From Maea johnstoni (taxonomy: Eukaryota > Annelida > Polychaeta > Spionida > Magelonidae): DNA of 64,000 nucleotides. A program made the position numbers and the translations under genes. How positions within the stretch are numbered: the stretch's first letter is position 1; every line of letters starts with the position of its first letter. The DNA is taken from NCBI GenBank assembly GCA_963942565.1, contig CAWWDR010000266.1, positions 1 to 64,000 of the forward strand. Reading direction: 5' to 3'. This document shows positions 12,101 through 20,590 of the stretch, piece by piece. Under the pieces are notes generated by a model. That model did not search any database. It was not told where the DNA came from and saw only the letters and a program-made list of their open reading frames with translations.

Positions 12101-12317
12101 TGTCAAGGATGACAATTTGCCACGGAACCAGTGGTTGTTAGCAAGGGTTGATGAAACATACCCTTCAAAGGACGGTCATGTGCGCAAGGTCAAGCTGGCC
12201 ATAGCAAACCCCACACTGGATTCTAAGGGCAAACCAACAAAGCCTACAAGTTATTTGGACCGACCCATACATAAGTTGGTCCTGCTAGTAGAGCAGAGAG
12301 ATGAAGATGGTGTTTAG
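6108..12317 (+). CDS. BEL/Pao Gag-Pol polyprotein
   Basis: A 2069-residue single frame. The N-terminal coiled-coil-rich Gag leads into a DUF1759-type region (about 329-480, around EPTTFNGDPLKFPGWKSSF). Two Cys/His knuckle blocks follow (about 565-625, including CFRCLIRGHLAAEC). An aspartic protease has ALLDTQSDTTF (about 702). Reverse transcriptase runs from RVVFDCSA (about 1035) to FYVDDG (about 1160). The Pao peptidase/RNase H region has HHFSDAST (about 1338) and FWSDSKVAL. The integrase has an HHCC zinc domain (about 1675-1725), a core with GVDFFGP, RCDQGTNF and GGVWERQ, and a DUF5641-like tail. Length and order match intact BEL/Pao elements. The ATG at 6108 follows an AT-rich leader and is the first long-frame methionine. 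Confidence 0.96.
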   Translation: MATKDDQSDLKGDNLEMPTIGVRDRKPTEKGLEWQIEQKRSKFRAAMTSWRKQAVKIENLLSETQDISLIKHQRGALEQNMIEVSSSYEQLNDLFRSADMDESEYSNYEGVEKDHYLIARKIADAIKDIEMERNEVRSYRSRSSQNSISSQSSAASKRLDAATEAAAMRTRLKYIDIEAQIEKVQAMKGLEIAEAKLAAINQLEGEEGDHQDIDKILPEQQDIKQYIQSYLETHSVSEQAPKVTVPDNGGGFISESSPIDKVRTQVALNPSAGEYVPGQRPQNTWIYSPITSGNVNAGEPPNRDYGQNVSQQQIHELTRSFAEQVSLSRLPVPEPTTFNGDPLKFPGWKSSFDTLIDQKGIPSNERIHYLKRYLTGAALEAIEGYFLLSTDDAYVEARMLLEQRYGDPFVIANAFRDKLEEWPKIPPKDGLALRKFSDFLKQCEKAMETTGSLSILDDSRENRKLLTKLPDWLVARWARVAADWKERGRTFPPFKEFTRFMVKESNIACDPITSIQALKGNDRNTSDKNSHKVGQFRQARALATDVYEKGKSTDNEQKEIKCVLCSKGHDIDDCKIFLSKSLEDRKNYCMIKGLCFRCLIRGHLAAECPERKTCKTCKGRHPTSLHMGKKRTNDRVEASNSKAEGSAIDDSKPETAAKATCSRIRTTHLCDTDEAGKSSMIVPVWVSHVEQPEREIMVYALLDTQSDTTFILEDTCDSLGVKGHSTKLWLSTMLAEDQLIESRRVEGLVVRGHDSSLKVPLPATYTRNIVPANRAHIPTPEMTQNWPHLRNIGKKLMPLNDCKVALLIGYNCSKALVPREVIPPSGNGPYAERTDLGWGIVGIVDPNQVEVDMHDPIGASHRILTYNIPAQLSRSDVRDDSLGAKDVSNQIHVSLKTAVKEIITPLEVNRMMELDFNERNTGKDDYSQHDLKFLSTMKEGIHLSDDGHYQMPLPFKLKDPNLPNNRVMAMHRLRQLERNFKRDEKYQKDYIAFMNEVIERGYAERVPNEDLVRDDGGVYYIPHHGVYHPKKPDKIRVVFDCSAKYKGESLNDHLLRGPDLTNTLVGVLSRFRQEPVAFMCDIEQMFYQFKVNQEHCDFLRFLWWKDGNHADEVVEYRMNVHLFGAASSPGCANYGLKQTANDNEKEFGEKAADFIRNNFYVDDGLKSVATESEAIDVIARSKDICAKGGLRLHKIVSNSREVMETVPSEDMAKGLKELDFNIDALPIERALGVQWCIESDTFQFRITLKDQPLTRRGILSTVCSVFDPLGFIAPVVIVGKQILQEMCRCQADWDSPLPDELRPRWEKWRSELIKLKSVKLQRCFKPEDFGKVKLAELHHFSDASTVGYGQGSYLRLINEQDEVHCSLVMGKARVTPLKTVTIPRLELTAALLSVRVSSLLKDQLEYHIDNEVFWSDSKVALGYIANASKRFHVFVANRVQQIRDQTDPSQWKHVRSGENPADKASRGVNADELENNCMWFKGPAFLWERDIPQMDQDPDRSVSLTDPEVKRVTVLSTKANENTKGFDLKRLEYFSDWLHAKRAIAACLRFKTKLLNKIRNKTSHMKLRRKDKQDYAPMQVEDMQGAEMEIIKLTQREAFGPEIKILESLKVNESNLDRHVATERKMAMKGTSQLYRLDPFLDENGIVRVGGRIRNSLYSSELKHPVILPRKHHVTEMVVQHFHKKIGHGGRGMTTNEIRANGFWVIGCSGAVSKCISTCVKCRKLRSPVQGQKMADLPADRLEQVPPFTYCGVDFFGPWYTKEGRKGLKRYGCLFTCMSSRAVHIETANSLETDSFINALRRFLSIRGPMRQLRCDQGTNFIGASRELQTEMNQMNHTKVKEFLLKEQCDYFEFKMNPPSASHMGGVWERQIRTIRKVLASLMDQAGPQLNDESLRTLMCEAAAIVNSRPLSVDNLNDPTSLAPLTPNHLLTMKSRVILPPPGKFQEADLYCRKQWRRVQHLTNEFWTRWKLEYLNDLQSRSKWSHPRREMKTGDIVIVKDDNLPRNQWLLARVDETYPSKDGHVRKVKLAIANPTLDSKGKPTKPTSYLDRPIHKLVLLVEQRDEDGV

Positions 12318-12537
12318 TTAGATTTAGTGGGATATTAGGTTATTCCCCGACAAGGAGCCTACGTTGATTAAATTGCACTTAAGGTAGCAATCTAGAACAT
12401 AACACCCTTTGATATACCCTATTGTATTGGGTAAAAAATGAGTTGAAGAACCAGTTGGAATTAATGTTAATTCAAATGCTACTCAGAGCATTTCATTAGT
12501 TGAAGGAAAATTAAAAATACTAATTTTTAGGGAGCCA

Positions 12538-13087
12538 TGTAATGAATGTCATTCTTACAGTAAGTAAATGAATTACCCAAGTTGAATGTGTGACAGGAAC
12601 TTTGGAAAACAAGGGGTTAACTGCACCCAAAGTCTAGTTAATAAATGACTAGTGAAAGTTTTATGGTATAACACATGATAAGATACCCGCGAAAGTAGCG
12701 TCAGATAGGCTGTAGCGAACAAAGGAATAGGAACGTATATTTGGAGTTGCAAGGAATTAAAGAGGTATGTGAAGTCAGTTTATCTTTGAATTTACACATT
12801 TGTCAATTTTGGATGTATTTCTCTTAAAGTGAATAATGGTCTATTTTGATTACTTGAATATGTATCTAAAGATGATTTAACTAGAACTGAAATTGTATGG
12901 ACTAAATTACTAACTGCTTGATATTGTACTTTGTGAATTGTAGTTTTCACGGTGTTTAAGGACTGTATGGAAACAGATATGGAACTTAATTGAAATAAAG
13001 AACTGTTCTTAACATCAGTCGAGACTTCAGATTCCTTGGAAGGACCCCAGCTGTAGGGAATTTATCCAAACCCTACATGCTCTTACA
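12538..13087 (+). repeat. 3' LTR of the BEL/Pao element
   Basis: 550 bp, the same start and end as the 5' LTR with about two visible differences. It is preceded by a short purine-rich stretch (TTTTTAGGGAGCCA) that may act as the polypurine tract. Confidence 0.95.
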
Positions 13088-13092
13088 ATGTA

Positions 13093-13690
13093 TTTATGGA
13101 ATTCCATAAATAAGTGACACCTATAGGGTTTTTTCAAAATTAAACATGCTAAATAATGCTTTCTCCCTAGCTATAGAGGACATTCCTGAAGGTCACTTGT
13201 TTTAAAATGGCGGCTACTGCAGCAACTGATCTAAATATTATTTTGTTAGATCTTGTAGAGCTATGTTAAAGTCCTATTTTGTGTTATTAAGTCTAAACGA
13301 TGTTTTGGTGATTTCTCATATGGTCTCAGTGAACGAAATGATGTGTCCCTCCAGGGTGTATCTGCATGGTTCCAAATGAAAACTGGGGGTAGGGGAATTG
13401 ATGCCTATAAATGGAGATAAATAATAGACAACTTTATTCAATAAATATGGTGCTTTCTAAATGTGGAGGGACTCGGTTTTTGTTTATAGCCAACAAAGTG
13501 GGTTTTGCATGCTTATCGCTCAGTGAGGCGAGCTAAGATTACATAACTATGCAAGACTCCCAATTATCGCTCAATGTGGTCTCTACATGTTACAAGTACA
13601 TGTGTTGGAAAGCTTTTTAGAGGGAAGGGGAGTCTTCATTGTTTTTTTGGAGTTCAGCAAAACAAAGAATTATGGAATACCATTAATGCT
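13093..13690. other. non-coding stretch between the BEL element and the palindromic array
   Basis: It begins with one GGAATTCC palindrome unit (13093-13112), the other half of the BEL insertion site. After that I see no gene, no long repeat and no RNA gene; it is moderately AT-rich single-copy-looking sequence. Confidence 0.5.
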
Positions 13691-14189
13691 GTTTAATTAT
13701 GGAATTCCATAAATGATTTATGGAATTCCATAAATGATTTATGGAATTCCATAAATGTACATGATTTATGGAATTCCATAAATGATTTATGGAATTCCAT
13801 AAATGATTTATGGAATTCCATAATTAAGCACATTTATGGAATTCCATAAATGATTTATGGAATTCCATAAATCATTTATGGAATTCCATAATTAAATGAC
13901 ATTTATGGAATTCCATAAATGATTTATGGAATTCCATAAATGATTTATGGAATTCCATAAATCATTTATGGAATTCCATAAATGTGCTTAATTATGGAAT
14001 TCCATAATTGATTTATGGAATTCCATAAATCAATGGTATTTATGGAATTCCATAAATCATTTATGGAATTCCATAAATCATTTATGGAATTCCATATTTG
14101 CTTATGTTTATGGAATTCCATAAATCATTTATGGAATTCCATAAATCATTAATGGAATTCCATAAATCATTTTTGGAATTCCATAAATG
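13691..14189. repeat. palindromic satellite array 1 (core TTTATGGAATTCCATAAA, 21-bp period)
   Basis: About 22 copies of GGAATTCC, each at the centre of the perfect 18-bp palindrome TTTATGGAATTCCATAAA. Most copies are separated by the 3-nt spacer TGA or TCA, giving a 21-bp period. The left part uses mainly TGA and the right part mainly TCA. Odd spacers also pair up in inverse (TTAAGCACA at about 13823 against TGTGCTTAA at about 13983), so the array as a whole is a larger inverted repeat. Stray units occur at about 4740-4760 and 13093-13112. Confidence 0.95.
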
Positions 14190-15049
14190 CTTACTTTAGG
14201 GCACTTCGGCTTGCCATAGTGCACAACATTCAAGTCGATATCATAGGCGGCCACAACCTGGTAGAGTTCCCTTGCACAAGATTGCATGAAGAGGTCTATT
14301 GATTTGCCAGTCATGACAACCATACAGGTGTTCATGTTGTCACAGCGGATCTCCACCCTGTGACCAGCCCACCACCGAGACCACAGCTTGACTGCAACCA
14401 CCAAGTTAAGCAGTTCCAAATGTGCAATTGGATGCTCCAATTCCACCACTTTTGCTGGAAAACGCCTGCCATAGAATTCAGAGGAGCACCAAGCCCCACA
14501 GCCAGACAAACAAGCATCCAACTCCACTACCTCTGTAGGTGCAATCAGGTCTTTGTTCATGATGTGTATACCGTTTATCAGAGGCTGAAGCTGCAAAAAG
14601 AATCCAATGTCCTTCTTGAAGCCCCAAGACAGGGTGTGGGACCCCTTACGAGGAGTATCTCTCAAGCATTCCAACATTCGATTTATAAATAAATGCACTG
14701 GAGGAGAGACCTTGGCCACGAACTGCAAAGCACCAATAATGCTTTGCATCTCCCACCTTGTAGCATGTGGGCGTTGCTTCCACTCGCCTAAAGCTTCCAT
14801 GATTTCACTCAACTTCATGCCTGGTATTGACATTGTCATAGATACAGTATCAAAAAGTATACCTAACCAGATCATAGTCTGGCACGGGGAACACACTTTA
14901 TGTTTGGCCTTTTCAAGACCTACATCAACAAGAGTAGCCTGTAAAGACTTGAGAGCCGTATTAGAATCTACTTTGGCCTTTGTGACACCTCCAAAATCAT
15001 CAATATACGGAAAACCCTTATTTGACTTCTTTCTCTCAATATAGGCCAC
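14190..15049 (-). pseudogene. RT/RNase H remnant of the second YR element
   Basis: Reads as the late palm and connection of a DIRS-like reverse transcriptase, starting near FPYIDDFGGV and continuing through VWLGILFDT-like sequence to an RNase H stretch (VVELDACLSGCGAWC, ELLNLVVAVKLW, IRCDNMNTCMVV). These are the patterns of the YR-retroelement RT/RNase H family found in many invertebrates. Its end fades into the palindromic array. A fossil fragment. Confidence 0.8.
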
Positions 15050-15221
15050 TGCTTGTGAGGTCAGTCATAGCAGCGGACCTCAGCCCAAATGGTGGACACA
15101 TGTCCATGTAAAATCTCCCCTCATACTGGAAGCCTAACAAAGGCCAATCTGTTGGGTCAACTCTAAGTTGACGGTAACCTCTAGACAAATATGTTTTATA
15201 CTTGTAAGATTCTGGACCACA

Positions 15222-15932
15222 TTAAAAAATTTCCTGTTTCATTAAATCAATAGTGGGTAAGTGAATGTCATATAAATCCTCTAGGTAATAATCTTTATCA
15301 ATTCCATCATTTACAGAACAGCCATCAGGCCATGACAAATCAACCACAATTCTTCTCATCTCCGAGTCCTTCTTTGGCTTGGACATTAATGGACTAGCCT
15401 GAAATGGCTTCACTGGAAGCCCCAAAAGGACCCACTAACGCTCCAAAACCCAGTTCGTTGTGACATAATGATGAACTGACTCGGGGAAATCATGCCCTGA
15501 TTTATGTGGCTCCTCTGTACTAATAAGTGGACACGCCCTATCAAATGATACTGGCCACCCAAATTCCAAAAAGTCAACTATTTGTCTGTCCTCATAATCT
15601 CTCAAATACTCCCTCCACGCGTTTATAGTTAGTCCACTGGGAACTCTCACCCTAGCTTGTTGAAAATTGTATTTCCCAGTGAAAAAGACTATATCAAAAA
15701 ACCTCCTAGCCTGAAGTACATGTGCCAAAACCGGCTCACTTTTAGAATCACTAGCGACATTACTATCTACCACCACATGACCATCACCACATTCATCCTG
15801 AATCAAAATCTGATCTTTGTTACCCTGAATGACAAACTGCGCCTCCTGCCGACAAGACTGGAAGTTACCCACTGCTAATGACTGTTGAATTTTAGTTTCA
15901 CGAGGAGGCGAATGTGCCTGATCCTCACACAC
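15222..15932 (-). pseudogene. gag-RT junction remnant of the second YR element
   Basis: The part at about 15222-15425 resembles the start of the RT domain (FQASPLMSKPKK, RRIVVDLSWPDGCSVND). The part at 15435-15932 resembles the linker seen upstream of RT in DIRS-like elements (WREYLRDYEDRQIVDFLEFGWP). A broken fossil with no host function inferred. Confidence 0.75.
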
Positions 15933-16579
15933 TAGTTTTTTGGAGATTCCTTAGCCATGGAAAAACAGTCAATTTCTCTGTGTTTAAACAAAATCCCTTT
16001 CTTCTTCCAGCAAAAGGCACATGCGTGCACGTAAGGAGGATGATCAAATCTCTTATCACAACCTCCGTTTTGGTATAAAGCACAACAGCTTTTACCCTGA
16101 GGCATTTGCTTAACAGTACGTTTTTCAACAGAATTCTGCACGTTAGGTCTGACTACTCTACACTGAATGATTATAGCCTCAGTGTTCGTCCAACTAATTT
16201 TACCTTTTTCGACATCCCATGCTAATGTCTTGTAAAAAGCTTTAGCATTTGGCCACCCAAAATCAACTACATCCTCAAGAAGATCCCCAAGTAAGTCGTA
16301 CATAATGCTTGAATCAAATTTCGACTCAGGGTCCTGAATCATGCGCACGTAACCCAGCATAAATTCATCCATGGATAATTCCTCATAAGAAGAGGGTACT
16401 AAATTAGGGCCTCTAACAACATGATAATGTGGCCAATCTATGGACTTTACCACAATATCGGTAGATTTGCTCACAGCACCTGATTTCCTACCTTTATTTG
16501 CTGTCCCAGCCTTCACATTATCCTCATGAACACTTTCTAACACTCCCAATACAGCAAGCCTATCAGCGGCCAGTGACAT
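15932..16579 (-). pseudogene. gag C-terminal remnant with Cys/His cluster
   Basis: About 215 residues with a cysteine/histidine cluster near the end (CCALYQNGGC, HACAFCWKK, FKHREIDC), resembling the zinc-finger region of DIRS-like Gag proteins. The upstream side stops at the TTAA insertion point at 16597-16600. The other gag part lies beyond the inserted transposon. Confidence 0.7.
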
Positions 16580-16704
16580 AACAACATTGTTCGCCTTTAA
16601 CCCTTAACACGCTGAATTGCCTGACGGGGGCTTGTCCCTCAAACTGAGTTGTTTTTTTGCAACAAATTATGTTGCATTGCTGTTGCGCTGTCGGGGGGTT
16701 GTAA

Positions 16705-17954
16705 CACTACTGGCGCAAAACGTCGTGAAAAAGTCGTGAAAATCTCGTGAAAATATACCTTTGTACTATATCATTTTCACGACTTTTTCATCAGACATCG
16801 CGAAAATGGGTCGTGAAAATATGTCGTGAAAAGCCCGTGAAAAGTCCGTGAAAATGTCGTGAAACTTTCCGATTACTGAATTTGTCGTGAAAATATGTTG
16901 GTCGTGAAATATGTTGTGAAACTCTCGTGAAAATACATTTATCTCCTTGATGAAAAAGTCGTGAAAAATGATTCATTTTTCACGACGTCGTGAAAATAGC
17001 ATGATGAAAATGTCGTGAAAATGTCGTGAAACTGTTGTGAATCTGTCATGAAAAACTACTGGCACTATACGTGAAAAAGTCGTGAAAATGTCGTGAAAAC
17101 GTGTATTAGTACCATCATTTTCACGACTTTTTTCATCGGACGTCGTGAAAATGTGCCATGAAAATGTCTTGAAAAAGTCGTGAAAATCTCGTGAAAATGT
17201 CGTGAATTTCCATTGCTTTGAAAAAGTTGTCACAATTGTATACAAAAATAGGTAAACATCTTTAATTAACACCTGTAATCAACCTCAAGATGTACTATTC
17301 TGTTGCACGTCACTGTCTAGAATTCATTCTATATTCCCCAAGGTTTCTGTTGATATGTCACTTGCCTCAATTGATGGCCTATGTCCTCATAAAACACCTT
17401 CAAAACATTTTAAACCTTAAAACATAAGGACATTTTGATGCCATCTATATGTGGTTTCATGAATAATTGACATTCATGCGCTCAAAAAAACATTTTAGTA
17501 ATTAATTCTTCATTAAATGCTTTCCTGTCTATTCTATATATGTTCATCTAACTTTCCTATACATATTTGGAACAAAGCTCAGCAGGGAAAATGAAAAATC
17601 TTACATTTTTGATGAGCAGATGTCAAAATGCTGTCTTTCACGTTTGGAGAATATGTGGGGTCTACACTTAGTATTAGAGGGAGGCCCTTATTTGCATATC
17701 CTATTTCATGAAATTTTCACGACATCAAATTTTTCACGACCTTGATTTTCACGACGCTGACCTTTTTTCACGATGTTTGCCTTTTTTCAGGAGATTTTCA
17801 CGACACTCATCTTTTTTCATGACACTGGAAATTTTATGTAGTTTTAATCTGAAAAATGTGATTTTTTTCACGATGCTGTTTCACGACATTTTCACAGATC
17901 TATGAAATTTCACGACGTTTTCACGACTTTTCACGACGTTTGCCGCCAGTAGTG
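16705..17954. mobile_element. CACTA-like (EnSpm) non-autonomous element with TCGTGAAAA subterminal arrays
   Basis: The termini are inverted repeats beginning CACTACTGGCG and ending CGCCAGTAGTG, flanked by a 3-bp direct duplication TAA (16702-16704 and 17955-17957). CACTA tips plus a 3-bp duplication are diagnostic of the CACTA superfamily. Dozens of TCGTGAAAA-type motifs point inward from the left (16720-17210), with inverted TTTTCACGA copies from the right (17705-17940). This is the classic subterminal transposase-binding architecture. The left tip region is repeated internally near 17056-17150 (ACTACTGGCACTATACGTG), suggesting a tandem duplication of the end. No transposase is present. Confidence 0.88.
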
Positions 17955-18800
17955 TAAGTCTTTCCAGCCATAAAAGGCAAAATACCATCCAAAAAATCTG
18001 AAATAAAAAATACTGCCTGAAACTACTGTTCTTGTTCTCTTAAATTATGTTTGTTTTGTAGAAATTACTTTTAGAATATATTATGTCTGATCAGTGTAAA
18101 CCTAAGGTTTTGTAGAGAGCATGCTGATTTTGATTTAGAATAAATGAAAAATCAGGTATTTGGAATGCATTAGCCCAACTTCAGCCTGAAATTTCTCAAG
18201 TTGTACATAAATATTTCTTTTCAAAAAGGGTATATGTAGAATGCTTATTAAAAACTGATATACATAATGAAAAATAGTGTTTGTTTTTTTGTTTTAATTA
18301 GTCATGAGCAACCCTAAAGCAAAGGGGATGCAAATAAGTCTTAGCAAGAAATGAATTCTGAGAGCGCTTCAAAAGGAATTCTAAAGGATCAACTTCCTCA
18401 ATGTTAGAGCGCTATAAACAAATGAAAATAGAAAATATCAAATGTAAAATATAAATATCTAACATAATTTCAACCTCCTCAATTGATACATGTAATTTTT
18501 ATTCAGAAACGATCATGTTTTGCGCCACAAATCAACGATTGAACACAAAAAGGAATGTTGATTTGAGGCCGCTATTTGTCACTCCCAAGTTCGCCAACTT
18601 TCTGGCGCAACAACACAGAGATAAAATTCCCAGTGCAGTAAAAATATACAATAGAAAAAGAAATAAAAACATACATCGATTGCCTACCTTGTTATCCTCC
18701 TTATGATGTCTTTATTTTGTGTTGTGCCATCAGTTATAGCCTTTTTCGAAGGCTTCAAAGATGATGGCCTACACGTTGTCAGTCTCTGTTTACGGCAGAT
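17955..18800. other. non-coding interior of the TTAA element
   Basis: AT-rich sequence with no convincing gene. A weak inverted pair of GGCGCAA/TTGCGCC occurs around 18520-18612. A 63-codon frame at 18515-18706 has no recognisable similarity and is not called. Confidence 0.4.
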
Positions 18801-18806
18801 TCGATT

Positions 18807-19133
18807 TTGAAATCCGTTGGCCGTAAGGAATGCACCTATTTCGAATCATGTCTCCATTATATTAATTGCGCAATAAACGAATACAAAATTGACATTGTTA
18901 GACAGATATGTGTCTTGGCTTTCGGGAAATATAATATTTATTACAATCCAGCCACGGGAAGTATTTTTTTGGATTGTGTAAAGTGTGGCGAGATGACCGC
19001 AAAATCTGCCGTTTTCAAAATGGCGGATCTAAACATGTGCGAAGTGATTTCCTTCGCACTTGTTTTAAAACGATCGATTCAGCAACATAACAAATTTATT
19101 TCGAAAAATAAAGTTGATATTCTTGTTCCCTGA
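18807..19133 (+). CDS. unrecognised 108-codon frame inside the TTAA transposon
   Basis: The frame encodes a balanced, globular-looking sequence with several cysteines (YFESCLHYINC, LDCVKCGEM) and no low-complexity runs. I do not recognise a family. It sits in the right third of the 16601-19556 element, just before its hairpins. It could be a remnant of transposon coding sequence, a captured exon or chance. There is no visible promoter and no intron signal that would decide. Confidence 0.3.
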   Translation: MKSVGRKECTYFESCLHYINCAINEYKIDIVRQICVLAFGKYNIYYNPATGSIFLDCVKCGEMTAKSAVFKMADLNMCEVISFALVLKRSIQQHNKFISKNKVDILVP

Positions 19134-19196
19134 CATCCATTTAGTCTAAATATTATCTTTATTGAATTTAGGATGTCAGGAATAACGGAATATCAA
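19114..19196. repeat. imperfect hairpin in the TTAA element
   Basis: Arms starting TTGATATTC and meeting at CCTGACATCC / GGATGTCAGG, about 25 bp each with a few mismatches and a roughly 30-bp AT-rich loop. Confidence 0.75.
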
Positions 19197-19322
19197 TCGT
19201 ACAAAAAACCGGAAGTACTCTCTTCAGCGGCGGCGGACACGCTGCGAGCCGGTATCAACATCACAAAACATCAATTTTCGGCCGCGATTTACCGCTCACT
19301 TCATATTTAATGTATACTATTG

Positions 19323-19393
19323 ATGTTTTTCTTTGTCAATCTGACAAAGAAAAACATATGAGAATAGGTGAGATACTTATATCACCTATTCTC
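19323..19393. repeat. two adjacent perfect hairpins near the right end of the TTAA element
   Basis: The first has perfect 16-bp arms (ATGTTTTTCTTTGTCA and its complement) with a 3-nt loop at 19323-19357. The second has perfect 12-bp arms (GAGAATAGGTGA) with a 10-nt loop at 19360-19393. They lie about 160 bp from the terminal repeat. Confidence 0.9.
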
Positions 19394-19560
19394 AAGTTAC
19401 TAAGCCGAATTCGATGGATAACTTCCTGACTAATGGAAGTTACCCAAGATGGCGGCGGCCTGCAGTTGCGGTGAATTACTTTGCGGACCTGTTCGTCCGT
19501 CGCTTCAGCGCAAGGTATGAGAATTGCGGACTGGTCCGTCAGCCGCGCGTTAAGGGTTAA

Positions 19561-20400
19561 AGAGTTCAAGTCCATTGAAGAAATGTCTGCTATTTTCCCA
19601 GCAGCCGCATTGTTGTTGATCTGCATTGCAGCACCTGTAGCTGTCGCACCAACTGCACTTGCCAAAGTGCTTCCCACACCCATTTGTAAATCCTGAGTAC
19701 TTGCCAAAGTACTTCTCCCATCCTCCAAAACTCCAGATTCCACTGTATGAGTACGTGGCAAAACATCCCTGGTGTCATTATTACGTACTTCACCTACCAA
19801 TGAACGCATTTCCATGATTAGATCTCCCAGCTCTTTCTCCTGATAACTGTTTTGACTGAGATTTTGTGCACCTGAATTTTTAGATGAATGAATGCTTGGC
19901 CTATTTAATTCAGGTGTGGCCTGAGCTGAAGCCATAGGGAGACCAGGTTGTGATGCTGAACATGCCTTAACCAAATTACGCATCTCAGTGACCAAAAGAC
20001 TGACTTCCTGATTAGGCATGGGTGATGATTGCTCTGCTGATAGACTCAATTCCGCTGACACCTGCACATCAATACAGGTAGAGTCATCTAGAGACTGATT
20101 CCCTGCCGTACTCACCATATTAGCTGACATATGCAAGTCTGACCCGTTATTCACGGCTGAATTTGAATTCCTGTGAGAATCCAACTGACTGATATGCGTC
20201 AGACTGTTTGTTGACTGCACCATCCCCGTGACACCACCCTCAGACATGCTAGAGTTTGTTGGAACACCTTCAGAAAGAGAGGACTTTTTTCCAGCCTCCA
20301 TATTGTCCATTCGTTTGTTAGTAGTAAAAAACATGCCACGAATTTCTGACATAAAGTCAGTCAAATCAGAACGGCGCACAAAATCCATTGTCTCCAGCAC
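19561..20400 (-). pseudogene. gag N-terminal remnant of the second YR element
   Basis: Starts with a methionine (MLETMDFVRRSDLTDFM) and continues through Ser/Thr/Asn-rich, weakly structured sequence, typical of the low-conservation N-terminal Gag of such elements. Reading on the minus strand it runs into the TTAA boundary of the inserted transposon at 19557-19560. Assignment rests on position and on the matching insertion site at 16597, not on a domain. Confidence 0.65.
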
Positions 20401-20590
20401 CTTATCCTTTTTGCATTTTTTTCCTGTGGGTTTTTCGTGTCTTTCACCACACCCACTACAGTTATAAACATGGGCCTAAGTCCGGAACCCCAGACCCACC
20501 CTATATAGGAAGAAGAGACGAAATATATACTATTGAAACATAAAATAAAGATTGAAAAATATATACAGGGATCCCCCTACTATTTTTACT

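Larger units (their letters stand above)
4766..13087 (+). mobile_element. complete-looking BEL/Pao LTR retrotransposon
   Basis: Two 550-bp LTRs (TG...CA ends) flank one long gag-pol frame. The same 5 bp, ATGTA, lies directly outside both ends (4761-4765 and 13088-13092) and is the target-site duplication. By eye the LTRs differ at only about two positions, so insertion is very recent. The element looks whole, with no obvious break. It landed in a stray unit of the TTTATGGAATTCCATAAA palindromic satellite, remnants of which flank it on both sides. The DUF1759/Pao-type protein order assigns it to the BEL/Pao superfamily. Confidence 0.96.
16601..19556. mobile_element. TTAA-flanked DNA transposon (piggyBac- or Kolobok-type ends) inside the gag remnant
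   Basis: TTAA occurs at both edges (16597-16600 and 19557-19560). The inner ends are inverted repeats: CCCTTAACACGCTG on the left, and CCCTTAACGCGCGG when the right end is reverse-complemented, each followed by CTGACGG. TTAA duplications are a hallmark of piggyBac and Kolobok, and piggyBac ends start with CC(C/T). No transposase was recognised, so the element is probably non-autonomous. It contains a nested CACTA-like element, two sets of perfect hairpins near its right end and one 108-codon frame. Confidence 0.85.
14190..20470 (-). mobile_element. broken second YR-type (DIRS-like) retrotransposon, interrupted by a DNA transposon
   Basis: Minus-strand remains in the order gag N part (19561-20400), gag C part with zinc-finger-like cysteines (15932-16579), gag-RT junction (15222-15932) and RT/RNase H (14190-15049). 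A 2.96-kb TTAA-flanked element (16601-19556) splits the gag region. The 3' end, where a recombinase gene would be expected, is missing and gives way to palindromic array 1. The element is clearly broken, with several disruptions, and is older than the copy at 1-4737, to which it is only distantly related. The upstream limit near 20470 is a guess from the start of the gag frame and a TATA-like motif beyond it. Confidence 0.75.

Noticed and set aside
13691-14189. Regular short repeats and spacers that superficially recall a CRISPR array
   Set aside because: The spacers are an invariant 3 nt, the repeats are palindromic satellites, and this is animal DNA with no cas genes.
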